A stretch of 26,669 nt of DNA, from NCBI GenBank assembly GCA_003153055.1, contig PMBV01000296.1:1-26669 (forward strand). Reading direction: 5' to 3'. Position numbers and translations under genes: made by a program. Source of the DNA: Myxococcales bacterium. GTDB lineage: Bacteria; Myxococcota; Myxococcia; Myxococcales; Myxococcaceae. This document shows, piece by piece, positions 16,557 through 24,272 of the stretch. Position 1 is the stretch's first letter; every line of letters begins with the position of its first letter. The notes under the pieces are model-generated. The model made no database searches. It was not told where the DNA came from and saw only the letters and a list, made by a program, of their open reading frames with translations.

Positions 16557-16568
16557 AATGGTACCATT
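16557..16568. promoter_or_regulatory. Perfect 12-base palindrome AATGGTACCATT
   Basis: A perfect palindrome about 245 bases upstream of the NapH-like operon, in a small A/T-rich pocket. It could be a regulator site; no matching consensus was recognised. Confidence 0.35.
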
Positions 16569-16733
16569 CGCGGTCCTCGCGTCAGTGCCAGGCAGCCGCG
16601 GCACGCAAGTCGCGTGTGAGGTCATCCGTTGACGCGGGAGGGAGCGTCCGCCAGCCGTTTAGTTCGAGGAGTTGGCGATGGCCTTGGCGATCCGGCCCGA
16701 CTTCCCCCACTCGACGCTGCTCAGCCGAGCGGG

Positions 16734-16786
16734 ATGCGAATCAGGCGCCAGAACCAACCCATCTTTCCCGCGACAACCCAGCCGCT
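16734..16786. repeat. Dispersed direct repeat, copy 2
   Basis: It shares the exact 18-base core with copy 1 (16734-16751) and ends directly at the rsgA stop codon (16787). The copies lie 406 bases apart in the same orientation. Confidence 0.6.
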
Positions 16787-17836
16787 CTACTTCCTGCGGG
16801 TGCCGTGGCCCATGCGCTCGCGGCGCTTGGTCTCTGGGCGCCCTCGGATGCCGGCGGGGCGGCCGAGCCAGGCCATCTCGCGCTCCAGCTCGAGCCAGCT
16901 GTCGAAGCGAGTGGCGGGGAGGGTCCCGTCGGCCAGGGCAGCCTTGACGGCGCATCCGGGCTCGGCCTGGTGCTGGCAGTCCGAGAAGCGACACGTCTTC
17001 GACAGGGCCTCGATGTCGTCGAAGGTCTTGGCCAGCCCATCTTGGGCGGTCCACATCTGAATCTCCCGGAGCCCGGGGGTATCGATGACCGCGCCGCCGG
17101 TCGGGAGCAGCAGCAGCTCGCGCCTCGAGGTGGTGTGCCGGCCACGCCCGTCGTCGCGCACCGTGCCGGTCTCCATCACCTTCTGGCCCACCAGGTGATT
17201 CACCAGGGTCGACTTGCCCACGCCCGAAGAGCCGAGGAGAGCGACCGTGTGCCCGAAGCTGAAGAGCGCCGCGAGGGGCTCCAAACCCTGGTCAGCCAGG
17301 GCGCTGACGGCGTGAATGGGCGCGTCTCTGGCGATGGCCTGGGCCGAGGCGAGCTGGGCCTCGAGGTCGATGGCCACGTCTCGCTTGTTGAGCACCACCA
17401 CCGGCGCGGCCTTGCTCTCCCAGGCCAGGGTGAGGAATCGCTCGAGGCGGCGGAGGTTGAAGTCCTGGTCGAGGCCCATCACCACCAGAATCGTGTCGAT
17501 GTTCGCCGCCAGCACGTGCGGGGCTGCGTTCTCTCCAGGCACCTTGCGGATGAAGGCCGAGCGCCTGGGCAAGACCGTGTGCACCAAGGCCTCGCCGCTC
17601 TCGGGAATGCGGGCCGCCACCCAGTCGCCCACCGCAGGGAAATCCTCCACGCTCGAGGCCTTGTGGATCAACCGGCCGCCGGTGCGGGCCCAGTGCTCTC
17701 CTCGTTGGGACAGCACCTTGAGCTGCTTGCGGTAGACCAACACCACCCTCGCGGGAGTCAGCCCCTTGGGGACGTGCGGCTCCATCGCCGCCTCGAAGTC
17801 GGCTCCCCACCCCAGCGCTCGTTGCCACTCATCCAT
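16787..17836 (-). CDS. rsgA: Ribosome small subunit-dependent GTPase A
   Basis: This 349-residue protein shows the circularly permuted GTPase order: NKRD (G4) precedes GSSGVGKSTLVN (G1/P-loop), then the TTSRRELLLLP segment and DTPGLRE (G3). An N-terminal OB-fold region contains AVGDWVAAR, and a C-terminal zinc motif reads CRFSDCQHQAEPGC. RsgA acts in late 30S maturation and releases RbfA. The C-terminal tail is basic. The gene lies 51 bases downstream of the desaturase on the same strand, so they may be co-transcribed. The start has only a weak ribosome site. Confidence 0.95.
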   Translation of the reverse strand: MDEWQRALGWGADFEAAMEPHVPKGLTPARVVLVYRKQLKVLSQRGEHWARTGGRLIHKASSVEDFPAVGDWVAARIPESGEALVHTVLPRRSAFIRKVPGENAAPHVLAANIDTILVVMGLDQDFNLRRLERFLTLAWESKAAPVVVLNKRDVAIDLEAQLASAQAIARDAPIHAVSALADQGLEPLAALFSFGHTVALLGSSGVGKSTLVNHLVGQKVMETGTVRDDGRGRHTTSRRELLLLPTGGAVIDTPGLREIQMWTAQDGLAKTFDDIEALSKTCRFSDCQHQAEPGCAVKAALADGTLPATRFDSWLELEREMAWLGRPAGIRGRPETKRRERMGHGTRRK

Positions 17837-17887
17837 CGCGGCCGAAGACGTACGCGAAAGCGTTGGCTGACACGAGGGCCACGAGGG

Positions 17888-18955
17888 TCAGGTCGGGTAC
17901 TCCTCGACCATCTGGGCCTTCTGCGCGTCCCACACCTTGAGACGGAAGTTGGCCACGATGCTCTTGGGAGACCAAGTCACCACTCCGGGGTTCTTGAACT
18001 CGGGCATCGCGCCCATGGCCTCGGGCAGCCGGTAGAAGGGGATGGCGGCGTTCAAGTGGTGCACGTGGTGGTAGCCGATGTTGGCGGTGAACCAGTGCAT
18101 GAAGCCCGGCATCATGAAGTAGCTCGAGGAGCGCAGGGCCGCCTCGGCGTAGCTCCAGCTCTGACGGTCGGCGATGTAGGCGTCGGGGAAGTTGTGCTGG
18201 GCGTAGAAGAGGTAGGACCCGGCGGTGGTGGCCAGCGAGACGGGAATGAGCCAGCCGTAGACCCACTCGGTCAGGTGCCCGGTGGAGATGAGGCCGTAGG
18301 TGAGCGCCGTCACCACCGCGAGCGACACCGGCCCGCCCCAGTGCTTCTTGGGCGCCCGGAGGAACGGCTGCAGGCACATGCCCACCGCGAAGATGGTGAC
18401 GACGGAGAAGAGGATGTTCAGCGGGTGCCGTGCCGCCCGGTAGAGGAACCGCTGGCCCGGCGTCATCTCTTTCCACATGGCGCTGGTCACCACCGGGTAG
18501 CTGCCGATGTGCGAGCCCACCATCTTCGCCGTGTGAGCGTGGTGGTAGTCGTGCGTCTCGGTCCACACCGAGGCCGGCACCAAGATGGTGAAGCCGAAGA
18601 GCGAGAAGATGGCGTCGGCGAGCTTCGACTGGCGGAGGATGGCCCCGTGGTAGAAGTCGTGGAACAGGCAGAAGGCTCGAACGATGGTGAGGCCCTCCAC
18701 CACGCTGAAGGCCAGCTTGAGCCACCAGGTGGTGGCGACGACGGTGCCCGCGGTCAGGGCCGCGAGAATGGCGAAGGTCGACAGCGTGTACGCCCAGCCC
18801 TTGGCCTTGGACTCAGCGGTGAAGGCCTTGGTGGCGATGATGAGCTCCTTCTCGGAGCGTCGTCGAGCCTCGTCGCTCGAGGGGGGCGGCGTCGCGGTGG
18901 CTGGAGTGACGACGGCCTGAGGTTCGGCGGTACCCGCTTCGACTGAAGAGCGCAT
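17888..18955 (-). CDS. Membrane fatty acid desaturase (acyl-lipid type)
   Basis: This 355-residue di-iron membrane enzyme has three histidine boxes: HDFYH (H99-H103), HDYHHAH (H135-H141) and HHVHH (H296-H300). Hydrophobic segments flank them, e.g. AILAALTAGTVVATTWW and IFSLFGFTILVPASVW. The family (PF00487) introduces double bonds into membrane acyl chains using O2 and reductant; the HxxHH second box fits delta-12/omega-3-like or related acyl-lipid desaturases, but position specificity cannot be read from sequence. The first 35 residues are Pro/Ser/Glu-rich and not conserved-looking. The start ATG lies at the divergent junction with larB, next to a palindrome. Confidence 0.92.
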   Translation of the reverse strand: MRSSVEAGTAEPQAVVTPATATPPPSSDEARRRSEKELIIATKAFTAESKAKGWAYTLSTFAILAALTAGTVVATTWWLKLAFSVVEGLTIVRAFCLFHDFYHGAILRQSKLADAIFSLFGFTILVPASVWTETHDYHHAHTAKMVGSHIGSYPVVTSAMWKEMTPGQRFLYRAARHPLNILFSVVTIFAVGMCLQPFLRAPKKHWGGPVSLAVVTALTYGLISTGHLTEWVYGWLIPVSLATTAGSYLFYAQHNFPDAYIADRQSWSYAEAALRSSSYFMMPGFMHWFTANIGYHHVHHLNAAIPFYRLPEAMGAMPEFKNPGVVTWSPKSIVANFRLKVWDAQKAQMVEEYPT

Positions 18956-19000
18956 GAGTGTGAGGGCTGGCTAGCATAGGGGTTCCCGCCAAGTCCAAGA

Positions 19001-19016
19001 CCAACCCTCGGGTTGG
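19001..19016. promoter_or_regulatory. Palindrome CCAACCC-TC-GGGTTGG in the desaturase/larB divergent region
   Basis: Perfect seven-base inverted arms separated by two bases, 46 bases upstream of the desaturase start and 54 upstream of the larB start. On minus, a TATGCT candidate -10 lies nearby (complement of AGCATA, about 18973-18978). The position suits a repressor or activator site. Confidence 0.45.
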
Positions 19017-19069
19017 CGCAGGGCGAATCGTACCGCTGTGTTGGGCGGGGCTGGCGTTGGGAGAGCCTG

Positions 19070-19756
19070 GTGGCTAGACGCCTCAGCGCCATGTCCACCG
19101 ACGACGTCTTGCTCGATTTCGGGCGCGCTGAACGCATCGGCTTCGATGAGGCCATCTTCTGCCCAGGCAAGAGCCGGGCTCAGCTCATCGAGATTCTCCA
19201 CCGGGCCCAGGAGCGTGGGGCCTCACTGTTGTTGACCAGGCTCTCCTCGGCCCAGCGCGAGGCGCTGCCCGTCGAGCTCTCCCAGGCCCTCGACTACGAG
19301 CCCGTCTCGCGCACGGCGTTCTTCGGGCCGCTCCGCCCGGAGGTGGGGCCAGCCCGCATCGCGGTGGTGGCGGCTGGCTCGTCGGACGCCTTCGTGACCT
19401 GGGAGATCCTCCGCACGCTGCGCTCCCTCGGCGTCCCCGCGACCGCCGTTCAAGACGTCGGGGTCGCTGGACTGTGGCGGCTGCTCGACAAGCTCGAGCT
19501 CATCAAGAGCCACCCCGTGGCGGTGGTCGTGGCCGGCATGGACGCCGCGTTGCCCACGGTGCTGGGCGGCCTCTACGGAGGGGTCATCGTCGCGGTGCCC
19601 ACCTCCACCGGGTACGGAGTGGCCGAGGGCGGGCACACCGCGCTCAACGCGATTCTCGCCAGCTGTGCGCCGGGCGTGATGACGGTGAACATCGACAACG
19701 GGTACGGGGCAGCCTGCGCGGCGGTGCGAGTGCTGAGGGCGATGGATCGACGCTGA
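19070..19756 (+). CDS. larB: Pyridinium-3,5-biscarboxylic acid mononucleotide synthase LarB
   Basis: This is a 228-residue protein with the PurE/AIR-carboxylase-like core: RIAVVAAGSSDAFVTWE, the VQDVGVAGLWRLLD segment, VVVAGMDAALPTVLGGL, VAVPTSTGYG and the C-terminal VNIDNGYGAAC signature of LarB. LarB carboxylates and cleaves NaAD in the first step of nickel-pincer cofactor synthesis. The GTG at 19070 has GGGAG six bases upstream; the ATG at 19091 (221 aa) lacks a ribosome site, so either start is possible. The N-terminus is shorter than usual for the family. LarC and LarE are not in this window, so the gene stands alone here. Confidence 0.9.
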   Translation: MARRLSAMSTDDVLLDFGRAERIGFDEAIFCPGKSRAQLIEILHRAQERGASLLLTRLSSAQREALPVELSQALDYEPVSRTAFFGPLRPEVGPARIAVVAAGSSDAFVTWEILRTLRSLGVPATAVQDVGVAGLWRLLDKLELIKSHPVAVVVAGMDAALPTVLGGLYGGVIVAVPTSTGYGVAEGGHTALNAILASCAPGVMTVNIDNGYGAACAAVRVLRAMDRR

Positions 19757-19761
19757 AAGAG

Positions 19762-21498
19762 TCAGGTCGACCCGGTGGGCGCGAGGGCCGAGCGCACGTG
19801 GTCGAGCGCTTCTCGCAGGCTCTTCAGGCTGACGGGCTTCGCCACCACGGCGTCCATGCCGCTCGCCAGGCACTCGGCTACTTGCTCGGGGAACACCGAG
19901 GCGGTGACGGCGATGACGGCCACTCGACATCTCCCGGCCTCGAGCTCACGGAGGCGCCGCGTCGCCTCGAAGCCGTCGAGCTTCGGCATGTGACAGTCCA
20001 TCAAGATGGCGTGGTAACCCCCAACACGGGCCTTCTCGAGGGCCTCGAACCCGTTGGTGGCGGTCTCGACCTGGTAGCCCAGCCGCTCCACCAAGGCGCG
20101 GGCCACGCGGAGGTTGATGTCGTTGTCGTCCACCACCAGGACCTTGAGCGCCCCCGGGGTGACGAGCTGCCGCGGGGCCTCGACCGACGGTGGAGCCGCG
20201 ACCGCGGGGAACCCCGGTGCCTCGACCTTCACCGGAACGCCGACCTTGAACACGCTGCCGACCCCGGGCGCGCTCTCCACCGAAACGTCGCCTCCCATCG
20301 CCCGGGCGAACTGCTTCACCAATGAAAGGCCCAGCCCCGAACCCCCGAAGCGGCGGGCGAACGAGGCGTCGACCTGGTGAAAGGGCTGGAACAGCCTGGC
20401 CTGCGCGCCCTCGTCGATGCCGATGCCGGTGTCCTTCACTTCGATCCACAGCCGTGGCCCCTCGTCGACCCAGAGGCGCAGCGTCACGCTCCCGTGCTCG
20501 GTGAACTTGAGGGCGTTGCCCACCAGGTTCGACGTCATCTGCCGGACTCGCAAGGGGTCGGTGAGCAGGCGGGGAGGGAAGGGCTGTTTCACGGTGAGGG
20601 TGAGCGCGAGGTGCTTCTCCTGGGCGAAGGGCTTCTGGAGGTCGATGACGTCGTTGGCGATCGACTCCACGTTGGTGAGCACCTGCTCCATGTCGAGCTG
20701 CCCGCTCTCGACGCGCGAGAGATCGAGGATGTTGTTGATGAGCTCGACCAGTGACCGGGCGCTCCTCTGAATGACCTCGAGGTCGTCGTGCTGGCGCGTT
20801 GTGAGTGGCGTCTCGAGCAACAATTCGGTCAACCCGATGACGCCGTTCATCGGCGTTCGCAGCTCGTGGCTCATGTTCGCGAGGAACAGGCTCTTGGCCT
20901 GGCTCGCGCGGTGGGCCTCGGTCATCGCCGATGCCCGGAGCGCCTCGAAGGCGGCCGCGAGGAGCCCCAAGCCGAAGAAGAGCAACACGAAGCGGAAGAG
21001 GAAGATGGGCTGGGTCATCTCGACCTGCGCTGCCAAGACCCACCCGCGCTCGTGCCCGAGCACCATGACCGCCGCGACCCCGAGCCCCACCAGGCCGGCG
21101 ATGAGGCCCCCGCGCCACCCATCGATGAGCAGCCCGGTGACGGGGATGATGATGGTCCACGACATCGTCGCGAAGTCGAAGGGGTGCTCGACGAGCGCGC
21201 AGACGACGAGGAAGACGGAGGTGAAGGTCGCCAGCTGGTAGAACCCGGCCGGGGTCGACTGACCCAGCCGGAGCGCCAAGACGACCGCGCCGAGCAGCAG
21301 AGCGAAGCCCACGTTCAGCAGCGCCGTCAACCAGAGCCCCGAGAGCTGGTACAGCGGGGCCGCGCCCAAAGACGAGGCCGCTGACAGCACCAGCGTGATG
21401 GCCAGCGCGCGGAGGCGAAAGCGCTCGAGGGAGCCTGCCGCGCCGCGCGGGCGTACCATCACATCGGCGAATGCCGGCAGGCTGAACCCGTCTCTCAT
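19762..21498 (-). CDS. Hybrid sensor histidine kinase / response regulator
   Basis: A membrane sensor of about 578 residues. The N-terminal third carries about six hydrophobic helices and no evident extracytoplasmic domain. The HisKA H-box is [15 protein letters not shown] with the phospho-His at about residue 211. The HATPase shows NALKFT (N-box), DTGIGI (G1) and GGSGLGLSL (G2). A linker leads to a receiver domain with VLVVDDND, phospho-acceptor Asp near 501 in [10 protein letters not shown], and KPVS. It can autophosphorylate and relay to its own receiver; no Hpt domain or partner regulator is adjacent. The frame is open to an ATG at 21567, but the ATG at 21498 has GAAGGG close upstream, so I preferred it. 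The ligand is unknown. Confidence 0.93.
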   Translation of the reverse strand: MRDGFSLPAFADVMVRPRGAAGSLERFRLRALAITLVLSAASSLGAAPLYQLSGLWLTALLNVGFALLLGAVVLALRLGQSTPAGFYQLATFTSVFLVVCALVEHPFDFATMSWTIIIPVTGLLIDGWRGGLIAGLVGLGVAAVMVLGHERGWVLAAQVEMTQPIFLFRFVLLFFGLGLLAAAFEALRASAMTEAHRASQAKSLFLANMSHELRTPMNGVIGLTELLLETPLTTRQHDDLEVIQRSARSLVELINNILDLSRVESGQLDMEQVLTNVESIANDVIDLQKPFAQEKHLALTLTVKQPFPPRLLTDPLRVRQMTSNLVGNALKFTEHGSVTLRLWVDEGPRLWIEVKDTGIGIDEGAQARLFQPFHQVDASFARRFGGSGLGLSLVKQFARAMGGDVSVESAPGVGSVFKVGVPVKVEAPGFPAVAAPPSVEAPRQLVTPGALKVLVVDDNDINLRVARALVERLGYQVETATNGFEALEKARVGGYHAILMDCHMPKLDGFEATRRLRELEAGRCRVAVIAVTASVFPEQVAECLASGMDAVVAKPVSLKSLREALDHVRSALAPTGST

Positions 21499-21589
21499 AC
21501 GGCCCTTCAAACGGCTAACCGACGCTCCCTCGCCTCGCTCGGTGACCGGAGCCGCGACGACGGGCATGAACGAGCGTCAGCTGAACCCC

Positions 21590-21961
21590 TCACTCAGCCG
21601 GACGAACGAAGAACGTCGAGCCGCAGGAGCCACAGTGCAGGCGACTGGGCCACCCTGGCGTCTTGGCCGCGACGCTCACCGTGGCCGCGCACTTGGGGCA
21701 GCTGACCTCGCTCGGCCCGAGGAGCACCGTGGGCCTGAAGGCGTAGAAGCCCATGACCGGCCCGGCGATGAGGAAGGTGACCAGCCCACAGCCGTGGAGC
21801 AGCGGCAGCAGCGCCAGCACGGCCCCGGCCCCAGAGACCATGGCGAACCTGGCCAGCCCTCGCCCCACCCGCTGGGTCGCCGACAACCGCTGGAGCGTCA
21901 CGCTGGCCGTCGTGGGGGGACGAGCCGAATCCATCACCGAGAGGAGGACCAGTTGCTCCAT
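21590..21961 (-). CDS. Small zinc-ribbon membrane protein, function unknown
   Basis: This 123-residue protein has two hydrophobic stretches (FAMVSGAGAVLALLPLL and GLVTFLIAGPVMGFYAF) followed by a zinc-ribbon-like CPKC...CGSC near the C-terminus, separated by about 20 residues. The likely start is the ATG at 21961 with GAGG upstream; a GTG at 21979 is the alternative. Its stop lies 91 bases upstream of the histidine kinase start at 21498 (or 22 if that gene starts at 21567), so the two are probably co-transcribed. It is divergent from the glycosidase. I do not recognise the family; the ribbon resembles the MJ0042-like ribbon of the protein at 1802. Confidence 0.7.
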   Translation of the reverse strand: MEQLVLLSVMDSARPPTTASVTLQRLSATQRVGRGLARFAMVSGAGAVLALLPLLHGCGLVTFLIAGPVMGFYAFRPTVLLGPSEVSCPKCAATVSVAAKTPGWPSRLHCGSCGSTFFVRPAE

Positions 21962-22050
21962 CGAGCCTCGAATGCGCACGGGCCAGCGTCGCGGTCAAGG
22001 GTCACCCGCACTTCAGTCGAGACAATGGTCGAGCGGGCCGAAGGTTGGTA

Positions 22051-23370
22051 TTGACGCATGAGGTGAGTGAGCCCCTCGTCTTTCCCCCCGACTTCACTTT
22101 CGGTGTCGCCACTTCGGCGTACCAGGTCGAGGGAGGCATCGAGAACGACTGGTCCCAATGGGAGCGCGCCGGGAAGCTGAACGACCCTCAGGGCCGGGCC
22201 GGGCGGGGAGCCGAGCACTGGGCGCGTTTCTTCGATGACGTCCCGCTCATCAGCGCCTTGGGTGCCAAGGCCTACCGCCTGTCGATCGAGTGGGCGAGGG
22301 TCGAGCCCCGCCGGGGCCAGTGGGACGACAGCGCGCTCACGGGGTACCGGGCGCGGCTCGAGGCGCTGGTACGGGCTGGCATTCGGCCCGTCGTCACGCT
22401 CCATCACTTCACCCACCCTCCGTGGTTCCACGCCGAGACTCCGTGGCACGAGGCGAGCTGCCTCGTGGCGTGGCAGGGCTATGTCGAGCGTTGCGCCGAG
22501 CTCCTCTCGGGCCTGGACTGCGCCGTCACCACCATCAACGAGCCCGAGGTTTTCCTCCTCGGTGGGTACCTGAGCGGCAAGATGCCTCCAGGCCTGAGCG
22601 ATGGGCGACTCGCCTTCGCCGCCATGGCCAACCTGGTGCGGGCCCATGTCATCGCCCGTCAGGCGCTCCTCGCCCGGTCACCGACGATGCCCATCGGCAT
22701 CGCTCAGAACGTGATGATGTTCGCGCCCCGGCGGGTGTGGAACCCGCTCGACCAGGCGCTCACCCGGCTGGCCGAGGCGAGCTACAACCACGGGTTCCTC
22801 GAGGCCCTCTCCACCGGGCAGCTGAGAGTTCAGATGCCCGGGCTGATGACGGGCCGGGCGGACATCGACGGCGCGGCACGCTCCACCGACTTCACCGGCA
22901 TCAACTATTACACCCGGGCCCACTTGCGCTTCATGTCTCGCGCGCCCTTTGTCGCCTTCGACTTCCTCGACAAGCACGGCCGTGGTCTCACCGACATCGG
23001 CTGGGAAGACTACCCGGAGGGCTTCGGCGCGCTCCTGAAGCAGATGACGCGCTACGGCCTGCCCGTGTGGGTCACCGAGAACGGCATCGACGATCGCCGC
23101 GGCACTCGAAGGGCCCGGTACCTCTACGAGCACCTGCGGCAGTTGCTCCTCGCCCGCCGAGAGGGCGTGAACGTCACCACCTACCTGCACTGGTCGCTGT
23201 TCGACAACTTCGAGTGGCTCGAGGCCTGGGGTCCGCGCTTCGGCCTTTACCGGGTCGACTTCGCCACGCTCGAGCGCACCCGCACTTCATCTGGCGACTA
23301 CTTCGCCCGTCTGGCACGAGAACGCGTGCTGACGCCGCCGACGCCCTCGGAGGAACAGCCGGGCCCATGA
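22051..23370 (+). CDS. Glycoside hydrolase family 1 (beta-glucosidase-like)
   Basis: A roughly 439-residue TIM-barrel glycosidase. The N-terminus FPPDFTFGVATSAYQVEG is the GH1 start signature. The acid/base Glu is E164 in TINEPE, and the nucleophile E343 is in VTENGI. Other family motifs are YRLSIEWARVEP, TLHHFTHPPW and WSLFDNFEWLEAWGPRFGLY. There is no signal peptide, so it is cytoplasmic. The start is a non-ATG codon: TTG at 22051 has AAGG six bases upstream; GTG at 22063 is possible. GH1 enzymes cleave beta-glucosides, galactosides or related substrates; specificity is not readable, and no transporter or regulator is adjacent. Confidence 0.95.
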   Translation: MTHEVSEPLVFPPDFTFGVATSAYQVEGGIENDWSQWERAGKLNDPQGRAGRGAEHWARFFDDVPLISALGAKAYRLSIEWARVEPRRGQWDDSALTGYRARLEALVRAGIRPVVTLHHFTHPPWFHAETPWHEASCLVAWQGYVERCAELLSGLDCAVTTINEPEVFLLGGYLSGKMPPGLSDGRLAFAAMANLVRAHVIARQALLARSPTMPIGIAQNVMMFAPRRVWNPLDQALTRLAEASYNHGFLEALSTGQLRVQMPGLMTGRADIDGAARSTDFTGINYYTRAHLRFMSRAPFVAFDFLDKHGRGLTDIGWEDYPEGFGALLKQMTRYGLPVWVTENGIDDRRGTRRARYLYEHLRQLLLARREGVNVTTYLHWSLFDNFEWLEAWGPRFGLYRVDFATLERTRTSSGDYFARLARERVLTPPTPSEEQPGP

Positions 23371-23401
23371 GGGCGAGGGCAGGCAGAGGCGCCTGTGGCC
23401 T

Positions 23402-24052
23402 TTAGGTGGGCGTGGAGTATTCGAAGCGGCTCTCCAGGCGAGCCTTGGCCTTGGCCACGTCGAGCACGACTCGGCCGACCCGCCCCCGGTAGGCCCCGGC
23501 GAACTCGATGGTGTTGCCCACGATTCGTGGCGAGCCCACCAGGGTTGCCAAGAGCTCCATCTGTGACGGAGACAGCCCGGCCTGGCGGACGAACTGCCCA
23601 AACGCGCCAGGGAGCAGGGGAAAGAGGCCGGTGGCGTCGGCCAGCGCCCACAGCGTCTGAGGCACGTCGTCGAGGCACACCGGACCCGCGGCCTTCACGA
23701 GGTGCTCGAGGCCCGCCTGTGGAGCCAGGGACTGCCAGGTGTCATTGACCTGAAACCACGAGGTGAGCCGAGGAGGGTGCCGCTGGTGCTCGACCCAGTC
23801 GACCCAAGAGAGGGCGCCGTGCTCCGCGACGGTGAAGCCGTGGGTGTCGGGGTTCGCGCCTGGGGCGTGCTCGGCGAAGAGGGCGTGCATGGCCACCTCG
23901 CCCCACCGCTGGTGAATGAGCTCGGCCGCCCGTTGGTTCCGCAGCAGAAACGCGGGGTAGCGAATGGCCGGCCTGATTCGCACCACCACCGGTGGGCGAA
24001 TGGGTCCGTCACCGACGGCCTGGGCCGTCAAGGGTGGAATCACCTCGAGCAT
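23402..24052 (-). CDS. Hypothetical protein, no family recognised
   Basis: This 216-residue protein starts MLEVIPPLTAQAVGDGP. It is soluble-looking, with no signal peptide or membrane helix, several Trp residues (WVDWVEHQ, WFQVNDTWQS) and a C-terminal half containing LVKAAGPVCLDDVPQTLW and FVRQAGLSPSQMELLATLVGSP. Its composition and G/C third positions fit real coding sequence, and it fills the gap between the convergent glycosidase and the CoA-transferase. A GTG at 24073 would add seven residues. No catalytic or binding motif is evident, so I assign no function. Confidence 0.65.
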   Translation of the reverse strand: MLEVIPPLTAQAVGDGPIRPPVVVRIRPAIRYPAFLLRNQRAAELIHQRWGEVAMHALFAEHAPGANPDTHGFTVAEHGALSWVDWVEHQRHPPRLTSWFQVNDTWQSLAPQAGLEHLVKAAGPVCLDDVPQTLWALADATGLFPLLPGAFGQFVRQAGLSPSQMELLATLVGSPRIVGNTIEFAGAYRGRVGRVVLDVAKAKARLESRFEYSTPT

Positions 24053-24106
24053 CAGCCCCGATGCTACTCCCACGACGAGGAGCTCGGGGGCTTGCTCTTC
24101 GGGGCG

Positions 24107-24272
24107 CTAGGAGACTGGTGTTGAACGCCGACCGAGCCCGAACGCCGAGGTGCGAGCCGCGCGAGGAAGAGGCCCGCAGGAATACTTGTCGGTATTTCAA
24201 GGCCCTCTGACGATGCCCGGCGAAGCAGATCGGCGTTCCGGCGACCGAGTGCGTTTGACACCAGTTTCCTAG
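24107..24272. repeat. 166-base imperfect inverted-repeat element (MITE-like or structured RNA)
   Basis: The 22-base outer arms (24107-24128 and 24251-24272) match at 19 positions as inverted repeats, and the three mismatches are G-U pairs in a plus-strand RNA. Both arms begin with CTAG at the outer edge. A second perfect nine-base stem pairs 24140-24148 with 24230-24238 (GAACGCCGA). A central hairpin AATAC-TTGTCG-GTATT sits at 24181-24196, with GAGG/CCTC pairing outside it. The whole element can fold as one long hairpin. No coding sequence is inside. Its right end provides the TAG stop of the CoA-transferase gene (24269-24271). Confidence 0.65.

Larger units (their letters stand above)
16313..16786. 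other. 474-base region without a supported gene
   Basis: The region lies between the NapH-like start (minus) and the rsgA stop (minus), so the NapH operon promoter should be here. It holds two diverged copies of a roughly 55-base repeat near its two ends, and a perfect 12-base palindrome at 16557-16568. Short open frames exist on both strands, but none shows a recognisable protein or a good ribosome site. No tRNA-like fold was found. Confidence 0.6.

Noticed and set aside
16560..16600. TGGCAC on minus in the NapH upstream gap, considered as a sigma-54 -24 element
   Set aside because: There is no GC-containing -12 element at the required spacing.
16655..16680. TTCGAG-like motif considered as a tRNA T-loop
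   Set aside because: No acceptor or anticodon stem could be paired around it.
15848..18946. Very long open frame (1032 codons) on plus
   Set aside because: It is antisense to the NapH-like, rsgA and desaturase genes and has His/Gly/Glu/Arg-biased low-complexity composition, typical of a GC-rich shadow frame. The minus-strand genes have clear catalytic motifs.
23385..23400. CAGGC...GCCTG hairpin between glycosidase and hypothetical gene considered as a terminator
   Set aside because: Only five pairs and no T-run; too weak to report as a feature.
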